From NCBI GenBank assembly GCA_033977485.1, contig CM066988.1:51335649-51399648 (forward strand): a stretch of DNA of 64,000 nucleotides. Direction: 5' to 3'. Below the pieces are notes generated by a model. The model saw nothing but the letters and a program-made list of their open reading frames with translations, ran no database searches and was not told the DNA's origin. Source of the stretch: Hydrangea macrophylla. Its lineage: Eukaryota > Streptophyta > Magnoliopsida > Cornales > Hydrangeaceae. Below are positions 47,972-60,025 of the stretch, in pieces (the stretch's first letter is position 1; the number at the start of each line of letters is the position of its first letter). Position numbers and translations under genes: made by a program.

Positions 47972-50900
47972 GAAATAAATATGAAAACTTGAAAATAACG
48001 TAAATCTATTAATTGGTCGATGAATAATAATGAAAGATTATGGCTATAGCCAGCCAAAAAAAAAAGGAAAGACTAAATGCTTCAGCACGAGGTTACTGGA
48101 AACGTTTTACTTGTCCAATTTTCATTATTCGTTAACTGGTACAACTTTTAGTGGAAACTTCTGACTGTTTGATGTTTCATTTGAGTATAAGCCTGCATAC
48201 AATCTTCCCAATAAATGAATATAAATAATCTAACTAAAAGGGCACAACTATAATGCATGTCAGAAACTACTCCTACATTACTCGGCATCATGCTTGCTTA
48301 CAACCCTTGTCTTATACTTATAGTCAACAACAAAGGAGGATGAAGCCTGTATATATCGGATCTATAATGCAAAAAATTGAAGCCCTCGTGCAAGACCTTA
48401 TTTTGTTGAGATTGAGAACCATATCTTCTAATGGAGCACTTTAAGCAAGAATTCTAAACATTTTAAACATGTTCTTTTATGCTTCCTTGACACCATTTAG
48501 GGCTCCAATTCACACGAATGCAAGGAGATACCAACATTAGCTTTACATGAAATTTAGTTTAGCATGTCAGAAACATTACAGGATCAGCTAAATAAAAGGG
48601 AACTAACCAAACAAACATCACGCAGACATACATGCACACAACTCTGATTGAAGCTTTCAAATAATCGATTTGATAATACATTTCTCAATACAAAATTAGT
48701 CAAGCAATCTTAAGTGTAAATAACACCAACATCACAAAATCTTATAAAAGCAAGCAACTTAATTCTCCATATTTATTAGCAAATGATCACATACCAACAC
48801 TCACAGTATATTGGTGGATTTTATGCAAAGAGGAAGTTAATTTTTTTTTTTTTTTTTAGTGCGAAATATACCTCATTTTTGCAAATCCACCTCATGTCCC
48901 TCGTTACTAAATTTTGTAGTAATTTTTATGAAGTGGGTATATTAACATAACAAAAAATTGAAAGTTGGTCATTCAGGATCTTAGGACCAACCAATGGAAA
49001 ATCTGGTAATTACATAATGGAATAAGTAGCATAAACTACCACCCCAAACTGTGCAATTTCGAGCTGCTTTATGGGTGCATTTGTATCACATTTATTGAAA
49101 AAAAAACCCACAAACCAATGAAACATTTCAGGATTCTCCGGATGCTTTTCACGTAGCAATTCGTTGCGTCTAATATAAGCGGAGAAGAGGATGGACAAAT
49201 ACAATGAACATAAGTAACAACATATGTGAAACTTTCACAGTCGTATGCAATCCAGACCGCATACCAACCCTGATGTAAATTGCCCAATTTGTTTCTTTGG
49301 AAAAGAAAAATAGGTAAGCTAAAATGAACTCCGCAATTTCATTATCTTTTCTTTACTTTTCTTTCTTTCTTTTTCTCTAATAAATTTCTTTTCCCTACAT
49401 AAGAGTGACAAGACAAATGTTCACCTAAGAAAGACATAATTACAAAGTTGATCCTACTTTAGAGATGAAGTAGCCCAATAAAGCAATCAGCTTAAAATAA
49501 CTGTAAAAAAATCAACCAATTCAGAAGCATCAACCCAGGGATTTAAAGTTGTAGCATTGCTAGCAATTATGTGGCGGCACCACGACATCCAATCAGTTGC
49601 ACAATCTTACCGCAATGGAGGACCGATTAGGTAGGGTGTTGGGAGTAGACTAGAGACATGCCTAACTGTTGGCTTTATTTTTCTTTTTTCTTTTTTCTTT
49701 GTTCTTTTTTTTTTTTTGTTTTTTTTTTTTTCCTTATGCACGAAGTCTAGGGGTTGGATGCTCCCAAACTCAAACATGCAATCTCTCGCTTGTCAGTTCA
49801 AGCTTTTACTATTGCACCAAGCAATGACCGTATTTGGGGAACTTAGCTTCTAGTTATGATCCACTGTCAATTTTAGGGCCATTACCCAGGGGTGGTCCTG
49901 TTAAGCCGAGTCCTAAGTGGGACCATTGCAATTTTTGGACATGATCCACTATTAAGGCAGCCTAAAACTATAACCCTATGAAACAAATGGAATAATCAAT
50001 GTAGAAGAGGTGGGCACATCCCTTCTTGGTGCAAAGCTAACCATGCAATCCACAAATGCAAAAATGAAGAAACAATCAAGCATGAAAGCTAATTTGCAAC
50101 TTGCTTTGCCCATTAGAGATGTGCAAACATAAATTCGATAAATAGTGATCTCCTGAAAGAAGAATTGATTTGCAAAATTTGGCGCATTTGACTAAAAGAG
50201 CAAGCAAAGATTTTCAATTTCACCATCGTTGTGAATCCTTATAGTGTTAGAATTGAAGAAGTTACGTACCTACGAAACATTCGGGGAAAGGGATGACAAA
50301 TATGGTTAAATGTAGTAGGAAGAAAATTTATAGATACGAATAGAAATGGACGATCTTCTAATGACACTCCAAAATAACTTGACACAATTCAATGAAAAAC
50401 AAAACCTGCCAAAACTGGCACGATAATTATCAAACTTGGAGAGTGTAACAAACACCATTGCGAAAGACCAAAAACTTATATTCTAGAAAAGACAATTGTA
50501 AAAGTGGAATAGGTTTCACTTTTTCCTCCATTTATAATAAAATTGCAATTTGCTGCAGACACACATCCTACTCTCACAAATTACAGATCCCAGACATACA
50601 ATTGACCGAAACCATAAAAAAATGAACCACTGTCGACCCTCCATTCGTGACTATTGCTCGTAGTATTAGTCGTTGTAATAGTGAATTAGCAATCATATCA
50701 TTCCGTATCAATTGAAAAAAAGTGTGGATTATCAGAGTGGTGAAAATTTTTATGGCCTAGAGCCAAGATCTGCTAATATAAGTCGTATTATGCAGAAAAA
50801 AGGTAGTTAAAACTCCAAACACAGGATATCCTTGATAAAGAAATAAAAATTCCACTAATTAATTCAAAATGAAACACTCAACCTACAGAAAGAAAATCGA

Positions 50901-51007
50901 GCATATAACTAATTTTATGGATGAAGATATTAATCATGCAACTTGGTTCAGCGTCAAAGTTGAGAACAAAAGTTAAATTAGAAAGGGCCATTAACAGAGA
51001 GCCTCAC
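47972..51007. other. AT-rich region without a firm gene
   Basis: No recognised protein. On the minus strand an acceptor-like pyrimidine tract precedes an open stretch beginning GTACGTAACTTC near 50268, in phase with the exon at 51008-51057, but it matches nothing known. T-rich runs lie near 49675-49730. Confidence 0.35.
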
Positions 51008-51057
51008 CATGCGGTATGGAGCATTTGACTCCCAAAGGAAGCGAGCATTTTCCTCTT
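51008..51057 (-). CDS. Candidate internal exon of an unidentified gene
   Basis: Fifty bases between a CACCAG acceptor and a GTGAGG donor on the minus strand encode EEENARFLWESNAPYRM. The phase matches the candidate first exon at 58535-58565 and also the exon at 47397-47462. The text looks protein-like, but no family is recognised. Support is splice sites and phase only. Confidence 0.3.
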
Positions 51058-51396
51058 CTGGTGAAAAATGATAGTATAGCGTTTTAGGAAATCAATCTGA
51101 AACTCATCACTGCCATGCCATTTAAGGAATCACAATGAATCAATTAGCTATTAAAAAGAAGAAGAAGAAATTTTGGTAGAACTGATTTGCAAGGAAACTT
51201 TCACAATGAAGTAGCCGTGGAGGGTTTCTGCAATACTCGGCAACAACTTGACTTTATATAAGAGGGTAAAGTTACATAAGAAAGATGCAAACGCTTAGGT
51301 GACGATACCTGTCAAACTATTGGGGTAAAACTTGTCAACCATGCATAACGAGGTGACAAAACTGCCCGGAATCTTTTTGTTGCAAGAAAGACAATG

Positions 51397-51764
51397 TGCA
51401 TGGGCGGACCTACGTGGGGGCAAGAGAGAGCCCTGGCCTGCAAAATATTTGGAAAAATTAGACACCTACATGTAATTTTGAAAATCAAAATCCTAGCCCC
51501 TAAAAAATTTTGCAAAACTTTTGACATGTATATGTAATTTTTAAACGACTATTCCAGAATTTTTGAAAACTTCAATATGTATTAGTAAATTTATAAATTC
51601 AGTCCAACTAAAATTGTTTTACCATCTATCCATCTTTACAAATTACAAGCAGCAATCAACCCTTATTATCCAAAAAAGGTGATATACCAAAAAATTTCAG
51701 AAATATATATAAATAAACCCAAAAAAATTCGCCTCTAGGGCAGCGAAGAGGTCCGCCACTATAC
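51397..51764. mobile_element. Probable hAT-type MITE
   Basis: The left end holds GGGCGGACCTA and the right end its inverse, GGTCCGCCACT, in the style of common plant hAT MITEs that begin near GGCGGACC. The interior is T/A-rich and noncoding. The target duplication was not resolved. Related GGTCCGCC text also occurs at about 46440. Confidence 0.45.
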
Positions 51765-52116
51765 GTACATCCATTCAATCTTCTCCCACCCCAACCACAA
51801 CCAACACCCTCCCCCCCCCAAAAAAAAAAAAATTCCACCACTCCCAACTGTGAGTTTCTGGGGCCATCACAGATCATGTGGTAAAGTATTGTAAAGTTAT
51901 CGTTGCTCTATAAGCTTAAGCTGATAGAAAATGGCCCAACAATGTATATCACGTTTCAACACCTCCCTCTCGTGCAACCCAGCCTCGTATGTGGAGAGCC
52001 AATAAAAAAAAAACTTCGTCTCGATTGCAATGGAGACAAACAACAAACTGCAGTATGCAAAGCGGGAATGGAGATACAAACACAAGATCTCCCACAAACA
52101 AGGCTATGATACCATG

Positions 52117-52615
52117 TGATGATGCCAAAAATTGGTAACAGTAAAGTAAAGTAAGTTAGGAGAGAGAGAGAGAGAGTGAGAGACTATTTTTTGTATGTGG
52201 TTCGGCCCTGTTAATGAAGGTACCTACGTCCACGGGTGTGTCTGAGCACGTTCACTAGCAGATCACCGGCGGGCCTGGTGAGCCAACAAAGAGGGGCGGC
52301 ACTACCAGTAATACCGGCCGGGTGTATGCATATAATGGTGAATTTTGTAGAGGTGCTGTGTAGACTAAAGAGTTGGCTGCCCCCTCAATGGGGGGTGAGA
52401 GGTCTCTTTTATAGATGTAAGAGACCTACTCATACATGGATAAGGAAATATAATCCCATTAGGATGTGATTGACACCAATCAAGTAGGTTTCCTAATTGT
52501 ATTAGGATTGATTGTCATTAATTGTTGGGGTTTCCTAATTGGATTAGGAAATAGATGCACTTTCCATATGTCTTCTAGCTTGAGTAGGAAACTGCCCATA
52601 ATTTTGGGCGTATCA
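52117..52615 (-). repeat. 3' LTR of gag-only element, 499 bp
   Basis: On the plus strand it runs from TGATGATGCC to GCGTATCA. It is preceded by target duplication CCATG (52112-52116), matched at 55679-55683. It differs from the right LTR at about 3 of 499 bases. The polypurine tract (minus strand AAATGGGGGGCAG) lies at about 52617-52630, just inside it. Confidence 0.95.
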
Positions 52616-53753
52616 GCTGCCCCCCATTTCCAAGATTGGCCAGATGCTATATCGGGGCAAGTTTGGAAATTAGTCGATGCCACTTGCCACTGTCTGAGTG
52701 CTTGAGGAAGCTGCCTCGGGGCTTCTGAGCCTGGTGAGTCCTCGGGAACTGGCTGAGAGTTGAGACCCTGCCTAGCTCGGGACTTTTAGGTGCTTGGGAG
52801 CTGACCGGGAGTTGAGACCCGGCCTAATTCGGAGTCTTTAAATGCTCGGGAAGTGACCGAGAGTTGAGACTCGGCCTACTTCGGAGTCTTTTTTGCTTGA
52901 GTTAGCCCCCAGGATGGTTATCTCCTGCCCGTAAACCTTCGTCAAGGTTGTGGGAGCAGAATTTGACCATGTTGGAAAAGCCGACCTAAAGCGCATTGCT
53001 CTAGGGTCCTTTTTACTGTTAGCTCCCCAGGATGGTTGTCTTCCGCCCAGTTAGCCTTCGTCAAGATTGTTGGGAGAAGAGCTTGACCATGTTGGCGGAG
53101 CCGACCTAAATCACGTTGCTTTAGGGTCCTTTTACTCCTCTATCGTCGGCCAACCTAAGAGATTTTAGTCACCTCTATCGTCGGTCTGGGCCTAAGTGGA
53201 GTTAATGCCTCTGAGTACTGTAGGTGCTCGGGTTGTCCAAGATTTTGACTTGGTTATCCGCGAGGCCTGTAGATACCCGGTGTGATTACCTGTTTAGTTC
53301 ACTGCGCCGTCTTGCCCCCCAAGCTTTCGCTAAGACGAGGGTCTTACAGAGGTTATGATCTGTAGGTAACCGACCTGGAACATGGTGGTTGCAGGGTCTT
53401 TTGAAGCTTGCCATCGTCGGCCACCTAGGGAGTTTGCCCCCATCGTCGGTTGGACCTATGCGAAGCCGGTGCCTCGGGCGTGACCCCGAGGTCTTTGGTG
53501 CCTGGGTTCGGAGCCCGAGGTCTTTTTAGTGCCTGAGTTCGGAGCTCGAGGTCTTCTTTGTGCCTCGGGGTTAGGCCCGAGGTCTTTGTATGCCTCGGGG
53601 TTAGGCCCGAGGACTTTGTATGCCTCGGGGTTAGGCCCGAAGTCTTTGGAAAGGCTCTCTGACAATCGGCGGAGCCTCATGTGGTGATCAGGCAAGTACC
53701 ACTGTAGTCGGGCTCATCTAGACCGATGGAGACAGGAGGCCGGATCAGGATCG
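52616..53753 (-). repeat. GC-rich tandem repeats in the place of pol
   Basis: Three repeat families fill the interior. About three units of 60-70 bp with GAGTTGAGAC and CGGCCTA lie at 52730-52895. Two units of about 123 bp (CCCCAGGATGGTT ... CTAGGGTCC) lie at 52913-53135. About six units of 30 bp (GCCTCGGGGTTAGGCCCGAG plus TCTTTGTAT) lie at 53461-53655. The 30-bp unit keeps a minus-strand frame open (53456-53695) as a GPNPEAYKDL decapeptide repeat. No protease, RT or integrase motif is present. Confidence 0.8.
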
Positions 53754-54932
53754 TCAAGCTCCAGATTTCTCTGTGCTGGAGGCAAAGTCGGAACTGCTTG
53801 ATCCTGACCGATGTGAACTGGAGGTTGTGTCAGGGCGGCCGGACTCAGACCACTGTGAACTGGAGGTCGGGTCGGGGCTGCCGCACTCTACTTGCTGTGA
53901 GCTGGAGGAACTGTCAGAACTCCCGGGCTGATCTCGCTTTCGCTTGCTTCTGGAAGACTTGTTGCTTTCTTGCCCGGGGTCTTTGATCTTTAGAAATTCG
54001 TCAGTGTCGATGTACTTTCCAACCCTCTCTGCGAGTTCGATCAAGGTTACCGGTCGGTTTCTATGGAGCGACGTGGCGCACTTGGTGTGTTGAACTCCCG
54101 AGCAAAAGGCTATAATGGCGATTGTCTCATCCAGATTGCGGATTTGAAGCTTCTGTTGGTTGAACCGGTCGGTGAACTCCTTGAGGGACTCATTGTTCCG
54201 TTGTCTGACTGTCAGTAGCTGCATGTCTGGCTTTGGCCGCTCATGCATACCGATGAACTGGTTGATGAACTGCTTGCTGAGTTGTTCGAAATTGCAGACC
54301 GATCGGGGCTCCAAGGAGTAGAACCATTGCATGGCCGGGCCTTTCAAAGTACTGGGGAAGGCTAGGCAGTGTAGCTTATCAGAATTGGTAACTAGAGCCA
54401 TCTGAACCTTGTAGGTCCGGATGTCGTCGATCGGGCTACCCGAGCCGTTATAGGGATCAAGGCAAGGCTGCTTGAATTTGCGTGGGATGGAGAACCTCGT
54501 GATCTGGCTGGAGAACGGTGACTCTGTCTCGGTATTGGCTTGATTCTGAGCATGGTTTTGACCAAGCTTTTTGGCCACTCCGTCGATCTGCTTCTGTAAG
54601 TACTTGATTCGGGCTTCCACTCCTTCCCGACCGGTATCTGAGGAACTGGTCGGGTCGGTGGAAGAGGCTTCTTCTTCATAGCGGGGTGCTGTCCTCTGGG
54701 ATCGGGCTTGGCTATGACCCCGGGCAACCGTTCGCCTAGGGGCGACTCGGCTCTTGACCGAGTGACCCAGGACTGATTCTCGGGCCATATGCTCCTGCCT
54801 TTCCCCTCGGGCAGCAGGCCCACTGTGGACGTCTTTGATATCCTCAATACGGGACGGGTTGGCTCGGGCCCGTTGTCTGGTCAAGATCGGTTGTCGACCG
54901 TACGCAACGTTCCCGGGTCGTTTCCCGGCCAC
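53754..54932 (-). CDS. Intact retrotransposon gag, 392 residues
   Basis: A single uninterrupted frame on the minus strand starts at MAGKRPGNVAYG; a further ATG 5' of it at 55118 (MPPKKG) lies in another frame. The N-terminus is Arg-rich. The middle holds the gag capsid homology: ITRFSIPRKFKQP, DPYNGSGSPIDDIRTYK, GPAMQWFYSLEPRSV, FTDRFNQQKLQIRNLDE. The C-terminus is Ser-rich with basic KRKRD. No zinc knuckle, protease or pol follows. Gag would form particles that hold the element RNA; copying would need enzymes from another element. Intactness alongside near-identical LTRs suggests recent or ongoing selection on gag. Confidence 0.92.
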   Translation of the reverse strand: MAGKRPGNVAYGRQPILTRQRARANPSRIEDIKDVHSGPAARGERQEHMARESVLGHSVKSRVAPRRTVARGHSQARSQRTAPRYEEEASSTDPTSSSDTGREGVEARIKYLQKQIDGVAKKLGQNHAQNQANTETESPFSSQITRFSIPRKFKQPCLDPYNGSGSPIDDIRTYKVQMALVTNSDKLHCLAFPSTLKGPAMQWFYSLEPRSVCNFEQLSKQFINQFIGMHERPKPDMQLLTVRQRNNESLKEFTDRFNQQKLQIRNLDETIAIIAFCSGVQHTKCATSLHRNRPVTLIELAERVGKYIDTDEFLKIKDPGQESNKSSRSKRKRDQPGSSDSSSSSQQVECGSPDPTSSSQWSESGRPDTTSSSHRSGSSSSDFASSTEKSGA

Positions 54933-55157
54933 TAGAGGATTGCTTTGCTGGGCTAGTAGGGCTTGATCTGTTGCTGGATTTGACGCTGGCCCTCCAAGAG
55001 TTGTGTGAGGGTTGCAGTGATTTGCTCAGATATCAGGACTGCTGCAGTCGACGCCGGGGCCGAAGGAACATCCCGGTAGGACTGCTGCGCAGCCCTCTTA
55101 CCCTTCTTTGGTGGCATGACGATCAGTCAAGAAATTTGTTGATGAGAAAATTTGTCG

Positions 55158-55177
55158 TTTCCCACAGACGGCGCCAA
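55158..55177 (-). promoter_or_regulatory. Primer binding site of gag-only element
   Basis: The minus strand reads TTGGCGCCGTCTGTGGGAA just inside the 5' LTR, a form common in plant gypsy elements. The donor tRNA was not identified. Confidence 0.75.
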
Positions 55178-55179
55178 GC

Positions 55180-55678
55180 TGATGATGCCAAAAATTGGTA
55201 ACAGTAAAGTAAAGTAAGTTAGGAGAGAGGGAGAGAGAGTGAGAGACTATTTTTTGTATGTGGTGCGGCCCTGTTAATGAAGGTACCTACGTCCACGGGT
55301 GTGTCTGAGCACGTTCACTAGCAGATCACCGGCGGGCCTGGTGAGCCAACAAAGAGGGGCGGCACTACCAGTAATACCGGCCGGGTGTATGCATATAATG
55401 GTGAATTTTGTAGAGGTGCTGTGTAGACTAAAGAGTTGGCTGCCCCCTCAATGGGGGGTGAGAGGTCTCTTTTATAGATGTAAGAGACCTACTCATACAT
55501 GGATAAGGAAATATAATCCCATTAGGATGTGATTGACACCAATCAAGTAGGTTTCCTAATTGTATTAGGATTGATTGTCATTAATTGTGGGGGTTTCCTA
55601 ATTGGATTAGGAAATAGATGCACTTTCCATATGTCTTCTAGCTTGAGTAGGAAACTGCCCATAATTTTGGGCGTATCA
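55180..55678 (-). repeat. 5' LTR of gag-only element, 499 bp
   Basis: Near-identical to 52117-52615. It ends GCGTATCA at 55678, followed by target duplication CCATG. The complete element spans 52117-55678 (3562 bp). Confidence 0.95.
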
Positions 55679-55683
55679 CCATG

Positions 55684-58208
55684 TCAGGTTAATAGTTGCT
55701 CTAAATGCTTAAGCTGTTAGAGAATGGACCCAAAAATATATATCAATTTTCAACAAACAATTTATCATGTACACTAGAATTTCATGTATGTTTAACTAGG
55801 AATTGACCCTACCAATCGAGCCCATTTATGACCCTACGGCTACGCTTAAACTTGGATCCCCTACGTGGCATTTCCATGACGAGTTTTCAATTTCTCACCG
55901 GGTCTGTGTCCCCAAGGTTCGAGCTTGGGACCTCACTGTTTGTATCTAGTTAGAAAGACAATGACTTCCTTGAATTTACTTTTCAACCTTAAAGGAGTGC
56001 CTCTTTAAATCATAGTTGAAATTTCCGTCTCCTTGCAACAAAACACAAAAATACAAAGAAATATGTCTCAACAAAAAATGGTCTTTTGCCATCAGAAAAT
56101 GAAATCCAATGCCATAATTTTTTAGATTTGAGGCTATTTTTTTTTTATAAAGAAACTTGAAAGATATCATAGACATACTTCTTCGATGCCATAAAAACAT
56201 AATTGAACGATTTAAGATAGTGGTCCAATCAATATTTAATAATTAAAATCAAATCAATTATAATTAATGCAGCGTCTCCTCTGATACGAGCTTACGTGCA
56301 CTAAGGACAGATAAGCTACCATATACATCACAATACACAATAATTAAGAACGTTGAACAGGTATGGAATGTGGTATAAGATCTAAAATCATGCCTCAATC
56401 AATTTACACAAAAGCAACATTGAATTGAGATCCAACAGCTCAATTCCCAGTTCATTAATAATAAGGCTCGAGAAAACTAAGATGGATGGAATTCACATCT
56501 CTTTATGGGTTCATAAACTAGACTTTTGATGTCAAAAACTTCCAGTGTATAAAAGCTACCTAATAATCTATAACCTACATCCGAGCTGGAAATCATTCCA
56601 TGAACAAAATTTCTACTTCATATTTGAATAATAAACATAAAATTATACAATGCACGCTATCTGCTGAGGAAGCTAGAGGAGGGGATAAATGCTTGATACA
56701 GTTATAGAGTTAAAACAATACAGGTCAAAAGGGGAGGAATGCTGCTGACACATACCTCTGAATGAAAACTAGAATTTCTAATCATATTCCATAGGACAAA
56801 ATATTGACCACTAAGAAACAACATATTTATGAAACGGGTGTAGGAAAAATATGAATACCAAGATAGATTTGTGGTAAATAAGAAGTGATAGAACAAAAAA
56901 TTAGCCCATCCGTAAGATAGGGGAATTGTTTCAAAAAAATGAAAAGAAAACTTAATAAGATATTTTGGAGTGTTAAGCATGTACAAGTAGGGCCAGCAAC
57001 TGCACTAGTTAGGAAAAGACAATGATTTTGGAAAAAAGAACCCCCAAGCTTGACATGGGAAGATGTCAAAAGCAAAGACATGATGGTGTCGGTGTGTAAT
57101 TTGAGTGAGACCATAACCTTAGAAAAGTTAAATAGAAACACAAAGATCACATAGCCAAACCCCAAATAGTTTGGGACAAGGCTTCAATGGCTTTAGTTGT
57201 ATGTTTGAATGTTTAAAAACTTGCTTTGTATATTACAATGAGATTCTTACCCTTCACAAGTTTCTCTTAAATAAGGGTAATGGTAATTGTTGAGTTGCCA
57301 GTAGTCACAAATCAATGATGTAAATGAGTAAATCACTTTCCATTAGGAGGTGTTTCTTTAGTAACTTCAAAATGTTGCTTGTTTAAGAGTGTGCAATGAG
57401 CATAGATGTTTATAGCTTAAGATTTTGTTTGAGGGTGATATTATAACTTATAATTCACAAATTATGTATGCCCCACTAGGGTTGCATAAAAGGAGGAAAA
57501 TATGCCTATTGGCGGAGCCATAGTGGATAAAATATACATCTAATGAGAACCCCCATAAATATTTGGAATCCCAAGGCTTTACATAACAACCACAGTATTC
57601 TGCTTGGTGCCGCTTGGATGATCATCAAGATGTGGTCAAAAACACCTTTCACAACATTAAGAAGGGGTAATGACTCATGCTCTGTACTATTTTACTTTTG
57701 ACTTCAGTTCTTCTCTGCATATTGTCGCAATTTTACTGAACTTTCGTCAATGTCGTTATGTCGGCATTCTAACTAGTAGTCAAACGCAGGGGCATCGAAG
57801 AGCCTAACAAGGCCAAAAACGGACCCATTAAGCAAACCCATTTGCGTCTAATTCGAATTCCACTTTTATGTGTTTATACTGTTTCTTGGATACTTGATTC
57901 TGTTTAAACAATCCATCAATCAGAAGCCCCTATGGAGTTAGAAGTCAGCCAAGAAACTAATTCACACACAAATTAAAAAAAACATTTGATCCGTTCTACT
58001 TTGATGCCCCCATCTACATTGCTTGATATTGTTTATCAATTTGTGTAAAAATGCCTAAAGAGTAAAATAGAAAGGGCAATAACAGAACATTGTGCAAGAC
58101 ATCCCAAACCCAACCAAAAATCATGAAAATGCTAACAGTTATTCAGAGACAGTTCATCCAAATACTAGTGGTTGAGACGCGTAGTGTTAATTCCATATCA
58201 AAAACATG

Positions 58209-58261
<53 letters not shown>

Positions 58262-58534
58262 CTAACATGATTGATCATTGCGCCTCAAATTTGCAAAAAT
58301 CCAAGTATAAAAATATAACAGGAAGCTCAATCACGTGCGATAAGATTGTGCAACAGAAGTTGAAAATTGTTATTTGCAATAAAAAAAAAAATGCATCTAT
58401 CGACAGAAAATTAAAGCATATACCTCAGGATTAGGGGAAAAAGCAGTGGGAAAAAAAAAAAACAAAAACACAAAACCTAAATTTGAAAAATGTAAATTCG
58501 AAGAGAACAAAAAGGGTGTTGTGCAGAGACATAC
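55684..58534. other. Spacer or intron, with a possible SINE tail
   Basis: No gene is recognised. At 57151-57200 the text AGCCAAACCCCAAATAGTTT and GGGACAAGGCTT resembles the 3' end of plant Au-type SINEs; a tRNA-like head was not found. A compound AC/AT microsatellite occupies 58210-58262. Confidence 0.4.
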
Positions 58535-58565
58535 CAAATTCACGCGCGAGAAGTCGCCATTGCAT
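58535..58565 (-). CDS. Candidate first exon of an unidentified gene
   Basis: The minus-strand ATG at 58565 encodes MQWRLLAREF and ends in TTTG before a GTATGT donor. The one-base phase fits the acceptor at 51057. If real, the intron would be about 7.5 kb and would contain the whole gag-only element. Support is splice sites and phase only. Confidence 0.25.
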
Positions 58566-60025
58566 CTTTGGCAAGACTGTTATTGGACTGGGAAAGTTAG
58601 GACTACATTTTTGCTCACTCCCAAATTTCCTCAGGCTCGCTAATGCTGTGGAGTAAGTACTTTATATTATTAATTAACTAGTAATTATCCGTGTCTATGG
58701 ATACGGAGGAAAAAAAAAGAATAAATTCCAAATATGCAAAAAAAAAACATGTTCTTAATTCTAATCTATGCTTCAATTCTCCGTAGGTCCGATGTGGTTC
58801 ATAGAACGCTCAAACCATTGTGGATGTTACAAAATAAATCCTAAACAAACTAATGTTAACAAAAATACAATGCTTGTGCAACATCCAGTATAAAGAAATA
58901 AATAACAATCTATTTACATCAAGTCTGTAGACTAAATTGCTAATCAACCTCCAATCCCATTATTCTCAACTAATTGTTGCCTCCCAATTGGACTGCACCT
59001 TGAACACAATCTAAGTTCACACCATAATCATAAACAATACAAACTATCAAAAATAATGTGCTTAACCCCAAAAACAGTAAAAACAATTACAATAATAGTC
59101 AAACCATAAAAAATCCAATAACAAGAAGGAAAACAATACGTGAGGTGATGCATAATAAATGCCCAAGAGAAGAGATATAGTGTATGTAAGGGAGATTGAA
59201 GAGTTTTCTGAGTGAGTTATGGACCACTTGATCAGGATCAAAGGGTTGTAGATAGGACATGCATTATTTGTCTTTAACATATTGAGTTCAAGTCTTTTGT
59301 GAAATGAAAACAACTAAAAGTTTAAATTGAAGAATGTACACAACAAAGCCAAAGTTTATGTGTCTGTCGGTCAGTAATCAATGCCAAGCCAAAACAACTA
59401 ATGAACAAAAGGTTAAAGAGTGATATTATTCTGGAATTAGACCATTAAGCAAAGAAAGTGAACAAATAAATTTCTTTTTTAAACGGCCGATTGATTTGTT
59501 GAATCGCAGCAATCACTAAATGATCACAAAGTATTAGAAACATACGGACTTCATAAAATACATTGCAAGAAACATTGGACTGACTCATGCTTAATCAAGT
59601 GGAGCTTCACTGAGATTGTTTTGCCAGAACATTTCATTTGCTACCATTTATATTTTAATCAAACTTAAGCCTAAGTTGCTTTATGCTCTGTCCGACTAAT
59701 GGATGTGGATGATAAATACATTAACTAAAATAGAAAAGAAAAAAAAAACAGAGAAAATAGAAAAGAAAACTAAATATGTCAAAAAGAAAATCAAAAGTTG
59801 TGAAATTATATAGCATTTGGGAACCAAATACATGAAACCAATGAATCACAAAATTAAGGAGAAATGAAATACCCAATCAAACTCCTCCCTACATTGCCCT
59901 CAAAACGTATTCCCATCTTAGTCTGATATACAGTGCAAAAGAAAAACATATTTTGTTCTCAATTTACTATGGAGAATAAGAAGGGAAAGAAAATTTTTAC
60001 CTGCAACAAATCTAATGATGACCCA
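58566..60025. other. AT-rich spacer, nothing recognised
   Basis: No sustained coding frame or element ends were seen up to the gypsy gag remnant. Confidence 0.45.

Noticed and set aside
53726..53986. Plus-strand frame of 86 residues
   Set aside because: It is the complement of the Ser-rich C-terminal part of gag and has no independent support.
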